Part shown: positions 8,010 to 17,481 of the stretch, piece after piece
Layout of the letters: each line of letters opens with the position of its first letter
Numbering within the stretch: position 1 is the first letter of the stretch
Made by a program: the position numbers and the translations under genes
Assembly: GCF_030815985.1 (NCBI RefSeq)
Contig: NZ_JAUSXM010000001.1
Coordinates: 4,960,001-5,024,000, forward strand
Direction of reading: 5' to 3'
Source: Paenibacillus sp. W2I17
Lineage (GTDB): Bacteria; Bacillota; Bacilli; Paenibacillales; Paenibacillaceae
DNA: 64,000 nt
Notes under the pieces: model-generated
The model's input: only the letters and a program-made list of their open reading frames with translations
Database searches by the model: none
Told to the model about the DNA's origin: nothing

Positions 8010-9425
8010 ATGGATCCGATTATGTTATCGCGTATCCAATATGCACTTACAACGATTTTCCATTTCTTTTTTGTCCCGCTATCCATCGGTCTTGTACTGT
8101 TGGTTGCAATCATGGAGACGTTGTACGTTGTTAAGGGTAAGGAGATTTACAAAACGATGGCCAAGTTCTGGGGCAAGCTGTTCCTGATTAACTTTGCCGT
8201 CGGGGTTGTCACAGGTATTCTGCAAGAGTTCCAGTTTGGCATGAACTGGTCCGAGTACTCCCGATTTGTCGGAGATGTGTTCGGTGCGCCACTGGCTATT
8301 GAAGCGCTACTGGCGTTTTTTATGGAGTCTACATTTATTGGATTGTGGATATTCGGATGGGATCGTTTGTCCAAAAAAGTGCATCTAGCCTGCATCTGGC
8401 TGGTGTTTGTCGGCACATTCCTGTCCGCGCTGTGGATTCTGGCAGCCAATTCGTTTATGCAACATCCTGTTGGGTTTGAGATTAACAATGGCCGAGCCGA
8501 GATGAATGATTTTTTTGCACTCATCACAAATGGTCAGCTTCTCGTTGAGTTCCCACATACAATCTTTGGGGCATTGATGACAGGGGCCTTCGTTGTAACC
8601 GGGATCAGTGCCTACAAATTGATGAAAAAGCAGGATGTGGAGATCTTCCGCAAATCGTTTAATATCGCGATCATTATCGCTCTTGTTTCCTCATTTGGCG
8701 TCGCTTTCTCCGGGCACTTCCAGGCGCAATATCTGGTGGAGACACAGCCGATGAAGATGGCAGCCAGTGAGGGCACATGGACAACGACAGAAGATCCGGC
8801 ACCATGGACGGTGGTCGCTTTTATTGATCCGGATAAACAGGAGAGTACGGGTGAGATCAAAATCCCTGGATTGCTCAGTTATCTGTCCTACAGCAAGTTC
8901 TCCGGTAGTGTCAAAGGCATGAAGGAGCTTCAAGCTGAGTATGAACAGATGTATGGACCGGGGGACTATATCCCGCCGGTACGGACAACATTCTGGAGTT
9001 TCCGCATCATGATCGCAGCGGGTGGTTTAATGATTGCACTGGCGCTATACGGTACGTTCCTAGCCATGCGTAAGAAGCTGGAGGTCGCTGGAAAGTGGTT
9101 TATGCGTCTGATGGTGTTCGCCATATCTTTGCCGTTTATCGCCAATACGTCAGGTTGGATTATGACCGAGGTAGGAAGACAGCCATGGACAGTATTTGGC
9201 TATATGACAACCGAAGCCGGGGTCTCGCCGAACGTATCCGCAGGAATGATCCTGTTCTCGACCATCGCTTTTACCGCTGCGTATACGGTTCTCGGAATCG
9301 TGATGGTATACCTGTTCGTACGTGAGATCAAAGCAGGACCGTTTGCGGTCGAGAACCCAGAAGATCACGATGAATCGGCCGATCCGTTCGGCGTGGATGG
9401 AGGTTATTCCGTTGTCACTAAGTGA
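8010..9425 (+). CDS. cydA: Cytochrome bd ubiquinol oxidase subunit I
   Basis: This 471-residue multi-pass membrane protein carries the quinol-oxidation site and the haems of cytochrome bd, the high-affinity terminal oxidase. The N-terminus MDPIMLSRIQYALTTIFHF places the haem b595 ligand His at residue 18. FAVGVVTGILQEFQFGMNW and the segment GRQPWTVFGYMTT are family signatures. The length and short Q-loop fit the Bacillus type. A GAAGGGG-like ribosome site precedes ATG. It is the first gene of cydABCD and probably controlled by the FNR-type sites upstream, which suits induction at low oxygen. Confidence 0.96.
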   Translation: MDPIMLSRIQYALTTIFHFFFVPLSIGLVLLVAIMETLYVVKGKEIYKTMAKFWGKLFLINFAVGVVTGILQEFQFGMNWSEYSRFVGDVFGAPLAIEALLAFFMESTFIGLWIFGWDRLSKKVHLACIWLVFVGTFLSALWILAANSFMQHPVGFEINNGRAEMNDFFALITNGQLLVEFPHTIFGALMTGAFVVTGISAYKLMKKQDVEIFRKSFNIAIIIALVSSFGVAFSGHFQAQYLVETQPMKMAASEGTWTTTEDPAPWTVVAFIDPDKQESTGEIKIPGLLSYLSYSKFSGSVKGMKELQAEYEQMYGPGDYIPPVRTTFWSFRIMIAAGGLMIALALYGTFLAMRKKLEVAGKWFMRLMVFAISLPFIANTSGWIMTEVGRQPWTVFGYMTTEAGVSPNVSAGMILFSTIAFTAAYTVLGIVMVYLFVREIKAGPFAVENPEDHDESADPFGVDGGYSVVTK

Positions 9426-10425
9426 GTTGTGGTTTTTGCTGATTGCCGTATTGTTTGTTGGTTTCTTCTTTTTGGAAGGTTTTGATTTTGGTGTGGGGAT
9501 GTCTACAGGCATTATCGCCAAAACAGACCGTGAACGTCGGACTCTGATCAACTCGATCGGTCCGTTCTGGGATGGTAATGAAGTATGGCTGATTACGGCG
9601 GGGGGAGCAATGTTTGCTGCCTTCCCGCACTGGTATGCCACGTTGTTCAGTGGTTTTTACCTGCCACTTGTGGTGGTGTTACTCGCCTTGATTGGCCGTG
9701 GAGTTGCTTTCGAATTCCGCAGTAAAATGAAACAGCAGCGCTGGCGCAAAACATGGGACATCATCATTGTTGTCTCCAGCGCGCTCTTGCCTTTCCTGTT
9801 CGGAGTGGTCTTTGCCACGTTGATGAAAGGTCTGCCCATTGATGGGGAGATGCAATTGCGTGCAGGATTCCTCGATATTGTTAATCCGTACACCGTGATT
9901 GGCGGCTTGAGCGTAACCCTGTTATGTCTGGTGCATGGATTGCTGTTTGCCTCACTACGGACAGTAGGTGATCTCAGAGAGCGTGCCTTGAAGACAGCGC
10001 AAAAATTGATGCTGCCGCTGGCTGCACTACTCGCTGTTTACGCGTTAATGACGTATTTCATGACGGATGTGTTCGCCGTACGCGGCTGGGCTCTCTGGAT
10101 CATGGTTGTACTTGGTGCAGTTTCGCTTGCACTTGCGGCATACTTTGTTCGTCAGAAGCGTGAAGGCTGGGCTTTTGGTATGACTGGAGCAGTTATTGCA
10201 ATTGCCTTTGCCTCGGTCTTTATCGGACTTTTCCCAAGAGTGATGGTGAGTTCCTTTGGGGCGGCGTATGACCTGACTGTATACAATGCCGCATCGGGTG
10301 CGTATTCATTGAAAGTAATGACCATTGTAGCTTGCACATTGCTGCCGTTTGTTCTTGGCTATCAGATCTGGAGTTATTATATCTTCCGCAAACGTCTGAA
10401 CGAGCAGCACCACCTGGAGTACTGA
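9412..10425 (+). CDS. cydB: Cytochrome bd ubiquinol oxidase subunit II
   Basis: The second membrane subunit of cytochrome bd has 337 residues from the start chosen here. The reading frame is open further upstream, but GGAGG at 9399-9403 lies eight bases before TTG at 9412. This gives MSLSELWFLLIAVLFVGFFF, matching the conserved CydB N-terminus and the family length of ~338. The start therefore overlaps the cydA stop by 14 bases, implying translational coupling. FLEGFDFGVGM and GPFWDGNEVWLITAGGAMFAAFP are diagnostic. It stops one base before cydD. Confidence 0.95.
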   Translation: MSLSELWFLLIAVLFVGFFFLEGFDFGVGMSTGIIAKTDRERRTLINSIGPFWDGNEVWLITAGGAMFAAFPHWYATLFSGFYLPLVVVLLALIGRGVAFEFRSKMKQQRWRKTWDIIIVVSSALLPFLFGVVFATLMKGLPIDGEMQLRAGFLDIVNPYTVIGGLSVTLLCLVHGLLFASLRTVGDLRERALKTAQKLMLPLAALLAVYALMTYFMTDVFAVRGWALWIMVVLGAVSLALAAYFVRQKREGWAFGMTGAVIAIAFASVFIGLFPRVMVSSFGAAYDLTVYNAASGAYSLKVMTIVACTLLPFVLGYQIWSYYIFRKRLNEQHHLEY

Positions 10426-10426
10426 T

Positions 10427-12346
10427 ATGGGACGGGGGCTGCTGAAGCTGCCGGGCATCCGGCCTGTACTTGCGCTGGCATCAGCGCTGGTGTTGCTACA
10501 GGCGATGACGATCATTATGCAAGCCAAATGGCTGGCACAGGCCATCACGGCATTGTTTGAAGGTTCATCCGTAACGGAGCAGTACCCGGTACTGCTGCTG
10601 TTCCTGGCTGCTTTTGCCGCCCGCTACGCCCTATCCTTCTGGTTACAACTCGTGACTTCACGATATGCGGAGAAGACAGGGACTGATCTGCGCAGACAGA
10701 TGGTGGAGCAGTGGTTCAGACTTGGACCGCGTTATGCCAAGACGGAGGGCACAGGACATCTGGTTACACTGGCACGTGAGGGAACAGCCCAATACAAGAC
10801 GTATCTCGAACTATTCATTCCTCGCATGCTGGGCATAGCATTCACACCCATCGTCATTCTGCTGTATGTGTTCAAGCTGGATCTGATGTCCGGGGTTATT
10901 CTGATGCTGACACTCCCAATCCTGATCGTGTTCATGATTCTGATTGGCCTCGCTGCGCAGCGCAAGATAGACGGACAATTCAGATCCTACAAAGCACTCG
11001 CCAACCATTTTGTTGATACCCTGCGTGGGCTGGAGACGCTGAAAACATTGGGACAGAGCAAAACACACGAAGGGTCCATTCTGCGGGTCAGTCAGCGGTA
11101 TCGGAAGGCAACGATGTCTACCCTGCGCATGGCTTTTCTTTCTTCGTTTGCACTCGATTTCTTCACCATGCTGTCCGTTGCTTCCGTAGCAGTTGGTCTG
11201 GGATTACGTCTGACGGAAGGGCATATGCTGCTTGGCCCTGCGCTGACAGTACTGATTCTGGCACCGGAATATTTCCTGCCTGTACGTATGCTCGGCGCTG
11301 ATTATCATGCCACATTGGACGGTAAGGAAGCCGGAGCGGCCATTAATCAGGTGATTGAACGGGGGAAAGTCGCCGAACAGAAACAGAAAGAAGCCTATGC
11401 AAATGTTGTTGCACATCCGGTTACGTTAGAGGACGAAGTTGGATCTGTTGGATCTACATCATCATTATCTTCGGGTAAAAAGAAAGCTACTACTTCAGCC
11501 ATACGCGTCGTGTTGAATGATAAAACGGCTGCGGGGCATCTTGCTCCTGATCCTGTTTCTACTACTCCTGAGCTTGTTTCTTCCTCTTCCTCAGTGTTCT
11601 CTTGGAATGAGAATAGTAGATTGGCTCTAACGGATGTACAGGTACGACACGATGATGAAGGTCCTTATTCGCTAAAGGATGTCACATTTCAGATCACAGG
11701 TCTTGGCAAAATCGGTATTATTGGCGCCAGCGGAGCAGGCAAGTCCACGTTGATTGACGTATTGGCTGGATTTCAGCTTCCTACTTCAGGCCAAGTATTA
11801 GCCAACGGACAGCCTGTGACACAGGATATGCTTGAATCCTGGCGAAGACAGATGGCAGCTATCCCGCAGCATCCGTATATTTTCAGTGGAAGCCTGGCCG
11901 ATAACGTTCGTTTCTATATGCCGGAGGCTTCGGATGCGGAAGTGACCAAGGCCATTAGCGCAGCTGGATTAACCAAGCTACTGTCTTCATTATCCGGTGG
12001 GCTGCATGAGCTCATTGGGGCTGGTGGCAGACAGCTCAGTGGTGGGCAGGAGCAACGGGTGGCTCTGGCAAGAGCTTTGCTTAGTAAACGAAACATCCTG
12101 TTGCTTGATGAACCGACAGCTCATCTGGATGTGGAAACAGAGTATGAACTGAAACAGACGATGCTGCCACTGTTTGAAGGCAAACTTGTATTTTTGGCTA
12201 CCCATCGTCTGCACTGGATGCCACATATGGATCAGATCATTGTCATGGATGGCGGCACGGTGGCAGAGACGGGAACACATCAGGAATTACTGGCACGACA
12301 AGGTGTATATTATCAGATGATTCAGGCCCAGATGGAGGCGATATAA
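10427..12346 (+). CDS. cydD: ABC transporter CydD, required for cytochrome bd assembly
   Basis: This 639-residue half-transporter has six predicted membrane segments (residues ~10-290), then an ATPase domain. The Walker A is GASGAGKST (~433), the signature LSGGQEQR (~536), and Walker B ILLLDEPT (~557). With CydC it forms the heterodimer known in other bacteria to export glutathione/cysteine and needed for bd-oxidase assembly. An unusual hydrophilic Ser/Thr-rich linker of ~80 residues (about 320-400) separates the membrane and ATPase domains. ATG begins one base after the cydB stop. Confidence 0.92.
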   Translation: MGRGLLKLPGIRPVLALASALVLLQAMTIIMQAKWLAQAITALFEGSSVTEQYPVLLLFLAAFAARYALSFWLQLVTSRYAEKTGTDLRRQMVEQWFRLGPRYAKTEGTGHLVTLAREGTAQYKTYLELFIPRMLGIAFTPIVILLYVFKLDLMSGVILMLTLPILIVFMILIGLAAQRKIDGQFRSYKALANHFVDTLRGLETLKTLGQSKTHEGSILRVSQRYRKATMSTLRMAFLSSFALDFFTMLSVASVAVGLGLRLTEGHMLLGPALTVLILAPEYFLPVRMLGADYHATLDGKEAGAAINQVIERGKVAEQKQKEAYANVVAHPVTLEDEVGSVGSTSSLSSGKKKATTSAIRVVLNDKTAAGHLAPDPVSTTPELVSSSSSVFSWNENSRLALTDVQVRHDDEGPYSLKDVTFQITGLGKIGIIGASGAGKSTLIDVLAGFQLPTSGQVLANGQPVTQDMLESWRRQMAAIPQHPYIFSGSLADNVRFYMPEASDAEVTKAISAAGLTKLLSSLSGGLHELIGAGGRQLSGGQEQRVALARALLSKRNILLLDEPTAHLDVETEYELKQTMLPLFEGKLVFLATHRLHWMPHMDQIIVMDGGTVAETGTHQELLARQGVYYQMIQAQMEAI

Positions 12347-12347
12347 A

Positions 12348-14285
12348 ATGAAGTCCGGATATGAGCATATGGAGACCGTCCGTAACGGAAAAGAAAAAAA
12401 TAGCTGGATTGCTCCGTATGTGGCACAGTACCGGTGGAGATTCATTGCAGTCATTGCGCTAGGTACATGCGCTGCCTTGTGTGCGGTACTGCTGTTGTTC
12501 ACCTCCGGATTTCTGATCTCCAAGTCTGCGCTGCGTCCTGAAAATATTTTGATGGTGTATGTACCTATTGTTGGGGTACGTGCATTTGGGATATTCCGCG
12601 CCGTGTTTCGATATATCGAGCGATTGGCAGGACATGATGCCGTATTGCGGGTGTTGGCCGATCAACGGGTGAAGCTGTATCACATTCTGGAGCCACAGGC
12701 CCTGTTCCTGCGTTCTCGCATGCAGACCGGAGATGTGCTCGGAGCACTGGCCGATGATGTGGAGCGGCTGCAGGATATTTATCTGCGTACAGTCTTCCCC
12801 GCCGTTACCGCGCTTGTTATGTACGGTGGGGCTGTGATTGCCTTTGGCAGTGTTGATCTGGGATTTGCGGTGTGGATGGGCTTGTATATGTTATTTCTCG
12901 CTGCCGTGTTACCTGTAATCTCTCTGAAAGTGACGTGGAAATGGCGTGTGCGGCTGAAAAAGGAAAACAGCAGGTTGTATACCCGTCTGACCGACGGTGT
13001 ACTTGGACTGGGAGATTGGCTTGCAAGTGGACGAGCAGCAGAATTTGTTCAGCAGCAGGAAGAAGCGGAGGAACAGGTCGACGCAGTTCGTCGCAAGTTG
13101 CGGCGTTGGACACGCTGGCGTGATCTGATGGCCCAGTGCGTCATTGGCCTGCTGGTGGTATCGGTTACGTTATGGGCCGGAAATGCCGCTTCTGTCGGAC
13201 AATTGCCTGCCGTGATGATTGCTGCTTTTGTGCTGGTACTATTTCCGCTCACGGAAACACTCCTGCCTGTAGGGGATGCTGTGGAGCATCTTCCACAATA
13301 CCGGGAATCGCTGGACCGCTTGAAACAGCTCGAAGAGAAAGAGCATCTTCCGTTGCAGAATGGAGCCGGTGATGCTGACGGAACGGGCGAATCGATCTCT
13401 GTAGTAAAAAACGGCAACGGATTGGCTGGACAGCCATCGGAGTCCTTGCCAGCTGCGAATGCTATTCTGGACAGACGAATTCGTCTTCGCATTCCACCCA
13501 AACTCAGAGCAGACATCGAGATTAATCGCGTAAGTTACCGTTATGCAGCGGATGATGCTTATGCCGTACAGGACGTCTCCCTTCATCTGCCACAAGGTAA
13601 ACGATTAGCCATCCTTGGACGAAGTGGCGGCGGCAAATCGACCTTGTTGAAGCTGATACAGGGGGCTTTGCTGCCGTCTGCGGGGAAAGTTTTAATCAAT
13701 AATATGTCTGTGCAGACCTTGGGTGAGAGTGTCACTGATGTCATTGCGGTGTTGAATCAGAGCCCACACCTGTTCGACACCACGGTAGCCAATAATTTGC
13801 GGATTGGTCGTCCACATGCAACAGATGAGCAGATTCGTCAGGTGGCCGCGCAAGTAGGGTTATCCGGTCTGATCGAATCCTTGCCGCAGGGATATGATAC
13901 ACCGATGCTGGAGACGGGGCTGCGTTTCTCCGGTGGGGAAAGGCAACGGATCGCTCTGGCCCGGGTACTGCTTCGGGAGACACCTGTTATTATATTGGAT
14001 GAACCAACCGTAGGGCTTGATCCGGTGACGGAACGAGAGTTGATGCGCACCATTCTGGACAGCTTGCAAGGCAAAACGATGATCTGGGTCACCCATCACC
14101 TGATTGGTGCGGAACAGATGGACGAACTTATTTTTATGGAAAATGGAAAGATTGTCATGCAGGGTTCTCACGAACAATTGCTGGCTGGGGAAGAGCGATA
14201 CCGCCGTCTCATTGAACTTGATCGGCCGGGGTGGTCTGACTTGCAGACAGTAGAGGGCAAGCTGCCTACTGCCGCTTCCAGATAG
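12348..14285 (+). CDS. cydC: ABC transporter CydC, required for cytochrome bd assembly
   Basis: This 645-residue partner of CydD has the same organisation: a membrane domain in residues ~20-320, then an ATPase with Walker A GRSGGGKST (~424), signature FSGGERQR (~527) and Walker B VIILDEPTVG (~547). As in CydD, a polar Gly/Asn/Ser-rich linker of ~45 residues (about 340-385) is inserted before the ATPase. It begins one base after the cydD stop and ends the cydABCD operon. A strong stem-loop follows. CydC from Bacillus and E. coli lacks such a long linker as far as I recall. Confidence 0.92.
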   Translation: MKSGYEHMETVRNGKEKNSWIAPYVAQYRWRFIAVIALGTCAALCAVLLLFTSGFLISKSALRPENILMVYVPIVGVRAFGIFRAVFRYIERLAGHDAVLRVLADQRVKLYHILEPQALFLRSRMQTGDVLGALADDVERLQDIYLRTVFPAVTALVMYGGAVIAFGSVDLGFAVWMGLYMLFLAAVLPVISLKVTWKWRVRLKKENSRLYTRLTDGVLGLGDWLASGRAAEFVQQQEEAEEQVDAVRRKLRRWTRWRDLMAQCVIGLLVVSVTLWAGNAASVGQLPAVMIAAFVLVLFPLTETLLPVGDAVEHLPQYRESLDRLKQLEEKEHLPLQNGAGDADGTGESISVVKNGNGLAGQPSESLPAANAILDRRIRLRIPPKLRADIEINRVSYRYAADDAYAVQDVSLHLPQGKRLAILGRSGGGKSTLLKLIQGALLPSAGKVLINNMSVQTLGESVTDVIAVLNQSPHLFDTTVANNLRIGRPHATDEQIRQVAAQVGLSGLIESLPQGYDTPMLETGLRFSGGERQRIALARVLLRETPVIILDEPTVGLDPVTERELMRTILDSLQGKTMIWVTHHLIGAEQMDELIFMENGKIVMQGSHEQLLAGEERYRRLIELDRPGWSDLQTVEGKLPTAASR

Positions 14286-14353
14286 CAGGAACTTTCTCGG
14301 CAAATGGAAGCGAATAACGTGTCTCAGGTTCATTAAAACAAAATAAAACGAAC

Positions 14354-14407
14354 AAGGGATGTCCCCTGTCATATTCATGACTTATGGGACATCCCCTTTT
14401 TGCTTTT
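14354..14407 (+). terminator. Rho-independent terminator of cydABCD
   Basis: AGGGATGTCCC pairs with GGGACATCCCCT across a ~20-base loop, and a TTTTT run follows at 14397-14401. It lies ~70 bases after the cydC stop and before the convergent LacI gene. Confidence 0.85.
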
Positions 14408-14485
14408 TGGTGTGGAGTTTTATGAGAAATCGCTATGTCTATGATGTGAATTGATCTGCAGCAGCCAGTCCCAAAGACTTAACGC

Positions 14486-15517
14486 TCAGATCTCCTTTGC
14501 CAGCAGCATGGCTGTGCCACAGGATTGACGCACAACCAGTTCCGGCTCTACTTTAATGCAACGATTATCCATTTGTTTGTTCATCAGATCGAACAGAATC
14601 ATGGCAGCAAGGCGTCCAATTTTATCCGTATCCTGCTTGACGGTTGTTAGCGGAGGATCGGTATAACGGCAGGCTTCGATGTCGTCACAACCTGCCACAG
14701 CTATATCTTCTGGAATGCGTAACCCCACTTCCTTAAAGGCGCGAATAGCTCCAAAGGCAAGTAGATCTGTGGCTGCAAACACGGCACGTGGCAGAGTTTT
14801 GCAGGCGAGCATTTTCTTGGCCGCTTCGTATCCATCCGCTGCGGCATAATCTTTGCTGTATACAACCCACGCGGGCTTTTCATCAAGACTAAACTGATTT
14901 AGTGAACGTTTGAAAGCCATCTCTCTCTGTTGCATCACAAGAGAGGCGCGCTCCAGCCCGATAAAACCAACATCTCGATAACCGTTCATATAAAATTGTT
15001 CTACAACTTTGGTTGAGATCTTATCGTTATCGGACATGATGTAACAGGAGCTTTGTCCTGTTAGCTCGATATCTATTCCGATACAAGGAATCGGGCTGGC
15101 ATCCAGGTCGAATATGCTGCTCTCGACCTCATCCCCCGCAATAATAATACAGCCATCCACTTGAAAATACTTGGATCTCGCCAAGTAGTCCTCACCCTGA
15201 TCCAGAAACTTCTCATTCGAGAAGAAGAGTAGGTCGTATCCAAGCAAGCCAATTTGTTTTTTAAACGCATTGATAACCTGTACGAAGAAAGGGTGGCTGA
15301 AATCCACGTTCAGCTTCCCTGCAAACACGACGCCAACGAGGCTGGATTTTTTGGTTGCCAGTGTTTTGGCTGAAGAAGATGGACGATAGCCTGTCTCTTC
15401 CATAATTTTAAGCACGCGCTGGCGCGTTTCCTCGCTAATATCTGGATAGTTATTGATAATCTTGGACACCGTGGCTACAGACACGCCGGCTAAACTTGCT
15501 ATCGTTTTGATATTCAT
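14486..15517 (-). CDS. LacI-family transcriptional regulator
   Basis: This 343-residue regulator has an N-terminal helix-turn-helix MNIKTIASLAGVSVATVSKI and hinge ETGYRPSSSAKTLATKK, followed by a periplasmic-binding-protein-like effector domain ending with TVKQDTDKIGRLAAMILFDLM. The start is set at 15517, where ATG begins the canonical LacI helix-turn-helix and GAGGGA lies ~5 bases upstream. An extension to 15586 has no such support. It is divergent from the sugar ABC importer at 16000-19193 and probably represses it in the absence of the sugar. TTTCGTAA-type repeats in the shared gap are candidate operators. Confidence 0.9.
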   Translation of the reverse strand: MNIKTIASLAGVSVATVSKIINNYPDISEETRQRVLKIMEETGYRPSSSAKTLATKKSSLVGVVFAGKLNVDFSHPFFVQVINAFKKQIGLLGYDLLFFSNEKFLDQGEDYLARSKYFQVDGCIIIAGDEVESSIFDLDASPIPCIGIDIELTGQSSCYIMSDNDKISTKVVEQFYMNGYRDVGFIGLERASLVMQQREMAFKRSLNQFSLDEKPAWVVYSKDYAAADGYEAAKKMLACKTLPRAVFAATDLLAFGAIRAFKEVGLRIPEDIAVAGCDDIEACRYTDPPLTTVKQDTDKIGRLAAMILFDLMNKQMDNRCIKVEPELVVRQSCGTAMLLAKEI

Positions 15518-15543
15518 AAATATCCCTCGGATTCCTAAACTGG

Positions 15544-15820
15544 TTTCGTAAACTGGGGCTGTATCGGTTTTTTCGCTTTCTTGCAAGTATTCTATGCTAC
15601 ATAGACCGGAGAGTCAACAGAAGAAGGGGGGGATCACACTTGAAATAATATGCATCCATAGGTTTGAAGCGATCAAGGAGGTTTGTTGCGAAAATAAAGA
15701 CTAATTTTAGCTCGTAATCTTAATTGTTTTACAGATTTTGAATCCATTTAAAGGGAATACCGGGTTATCTGGGGTTGTACATGAATTTATGTAATGTGCT
15801 GTGTTTCGTAACTTTCGTAA
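15544..15820. promoter_or_regulatory. Scattered TTTCGTA half-sites, candidate LacI-family operators
   Basis: TTTCGTA occurs at 15544-15550, 15804-15810 and 15813-15819, the last two spaced 9 bases apart. The first overlaps the LacI gene's own leader, consistent with autoregulation. The gap 15518-15999 between the divergent genes holds no other recognisable feature apart from the palindrome listed next. Confidence 0.4.
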
Positions 15821-15950
15821 AGGTTACCTTGATTTCAACGTATACAGCAATAAATAAAGCTTTTATCAAGCGGGTTGGAGCATGGAAATCAAAAAAACAA
15901 AATGACTATTTACAAAATAAAGATCTGAAGTCATAATAAGGGTGGAATTA

Positions 15951-15966
15951 ACGAAACTAATTTCGT
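15951..15966. promoter_or_regulatory. Palindromic operator candidate upstream of the sugar-binding protein gene
   Basis: ACGAAA-CTAA-TTTCGT is a perfect 6+4+6 inverted repeat 34 bases upstream of the binding-protein ATG. Its arms are the same TTTCGT motif found near the divergent lacI-type gene. Confidence 0.55.
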
Positions 15967-15999
15967 AGATTTAATTCAAAAATATGGGGGACAACGAAA

Positions 16000-17343
16000 A
16001 TGAAGAAAATGACTTTAGCCATTGTACTTGTAACCGCTTTATTATGTGTGCTCGCCGCTTGTAGTAGCAGCTCTTCGGAATCAGAAGGAACTCAGGCTAC
16101 AGACAGCAGCAAAAAAGTTACCTTGAAGATCATTCACTGGCAGCAAGAGAATATTAACAACTACATCAAAGAGTTTAATACGAAATTTGAAGCGAAATAT
16201 CCGGACGTAAAGGTGGAATATACTACGGTTCCGGCAGACGCGACTTACGATCAGTTGATGCAAACACGGATGAACGCCGGAAGTAATGGGGACGTAGATA
16301 TCATTCCACTCAAATCAAGCTTTGTAGGCGCTCCGCAGGAATGGTCCAGTGGTGCTGCTGATCCGATGTGGAAGCAATGGATCGATGCCGGGTTAATCAG
16401 TGATCTGTCTGATCAATCTTTTATCAAAAACTACAATGAAGCGGATGTACAGAACGCAATGACGTATAACGATAAGGTGTACGGTGTAAACATGGGCAAG
16501 GTGGCATTCACAGGACTGTTCTACAATAAGGAACTCTTCGCAAAATATAATCTGGAGATCCCTACAACCTGGGATGAATTGCAACATGTTATCAAAGTGT
16601 TCAAAGACAATGGTGTCGAAGCGCTGGGTCTGGCGGGTAAAGATGTATGGCCAATAGGTCTTGCGGTGCAAGGGCTTCAGGCCTCTATTCATGATGATCA
16701 GCTTGCTTATATCAAAGGTCTATGGACTGGTGAAACCAAGCTGACTGATCCGGTTCAACTTGAAGTCTTGCAGAAATCTCAGGATCTGATGAACAATGCA
16801 ATGCCTGGTTTCATGGGTATTGACTACGGAACATTGCCCAGTTTGTTCGCTACAGGCAAGGTGGCTATGATTGCTGACGGCACTTGGGATGCAACAACAA
16901 TTCAAACGGCCAACCCTGATTTGAAGTTTGGATATTTCCCAATTCCAGGTAGCAATGATGCAGCCAAGAACAAAAATCTGGCGGGTAAATACGATATGAC
17001 CTGGATGGTGGTGGATAACTCACCTAACAAGGATTACGCAATGAAATGGCTTGATATGTTATCGGAGAAAGAGAACTACACGGAATTTGTGAATGCAGCC
17101 GGATTCCTGCCAACACAGCCTGATGTGGAGATGACAAGTGAGTTTATCCAAGGCATTCAGCCTTACCTGGAGGACTTTAAACTTTCTTGGGATCAGTTGT
17201 TCATTAACCGTCAGAATGTAGGACAGTACATTTCTGAGGCCAGCGTTCACGCAGAGATGCTGAAGCCAGCCGGACCGATTGCAACACCGGAAGAGCTTGC
17301 AGGTAAATCCCAAGCGGACTGGGATGCTGCTGCTCCAAAGTAA
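16000..17343 (+). CDS. Sugar ABC transporter substrate-binding lipoprotein (CUT1 family)
   Basis: This 447-residue protein has a lipoprotein signal peptide: MKKM, a hydrophobic core, lipobox VLAAC with the lipid-modified Cys at 21, then a Ser-rich tether. The rest is a family-1 extracellular solute-binding fold (LKIIHWQQEN, FNTKFEAKYPDVKVEYTTV, LPSLFATGKVAMIADGTWD). It captures an oligosaccharide or sugar outside the membrane and delivers it to the two permeases downstream. GGGGGA precedes ATG. No ATPase is encoded nearby, so a shared MsmX-type ATPase is likely, as in other Bacilli. The substrate is unknown. Confidence 0.92.
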   Translation: MKKMTLAIVLVTALLCVLAACSSSSSESEGTQATDSSKKVTLKIIHWQQENINNYIKEFNTKFEAKYPDVKVEYTTVPADATYDQLMQTRMNAGSNGDVDIIPLKSSFVGAPQEWSSGAADPMWKQWIDAGLISDLSDQSFIKNYNEADVQNAMTYNDKVYGVNMGKVAFTGLFYNKELFAKYNLEIPTTWDELQHVIKVFKDNGVEALGLAGKDVWPIGLAVQGLQASIHDDQLAYIKGLWTGETKLTDPVQLEVLQKSQDLMNNAMPGFMGIDYGTLPSLFATGKVAMIADGTWDATTIQTANPDLKFGYFPIPGSNDAAKNKNLAGKYDMTWMVVDNSPNKDYAMKWLDMLSEKENYTEFVNAAGFLPTQPDVEMTSEFIQGIQPYLEDFKLSWDQLFINRQNVGQYISEASVHAEMLKPAGPIATPEELAGKSQADWDAAAPK

Positions 17344-17385
17344 TTCATAATCATTCATATTCATGGCACAAGTTGGCCGCATGCG

Positions 17386-17445
17386 CCGGAATAGCGCTCG
17401 GGTCTGAGCCTTCAGGCCAGACAAGGCTGTTATTCCGGTTTTCTT
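17386..17445 (+). terminator. Intra-operon attenuator between binding protein and permeases
   Basis: CCGGAATA pairs with TATTCCGG around an inner hairpin (GTCTG-AGCC / GGC-CAGAC), followed by TTTTCTT. Partial termination here would give more binding protein than permease, a common arrangement in sugar ABC operons. The operon reading is inference. Confidence 0.6.
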
Positions 17446-17481
17446 ATGTCTTAGTTTTACCCCATGAAAGGTGTGAGGACG

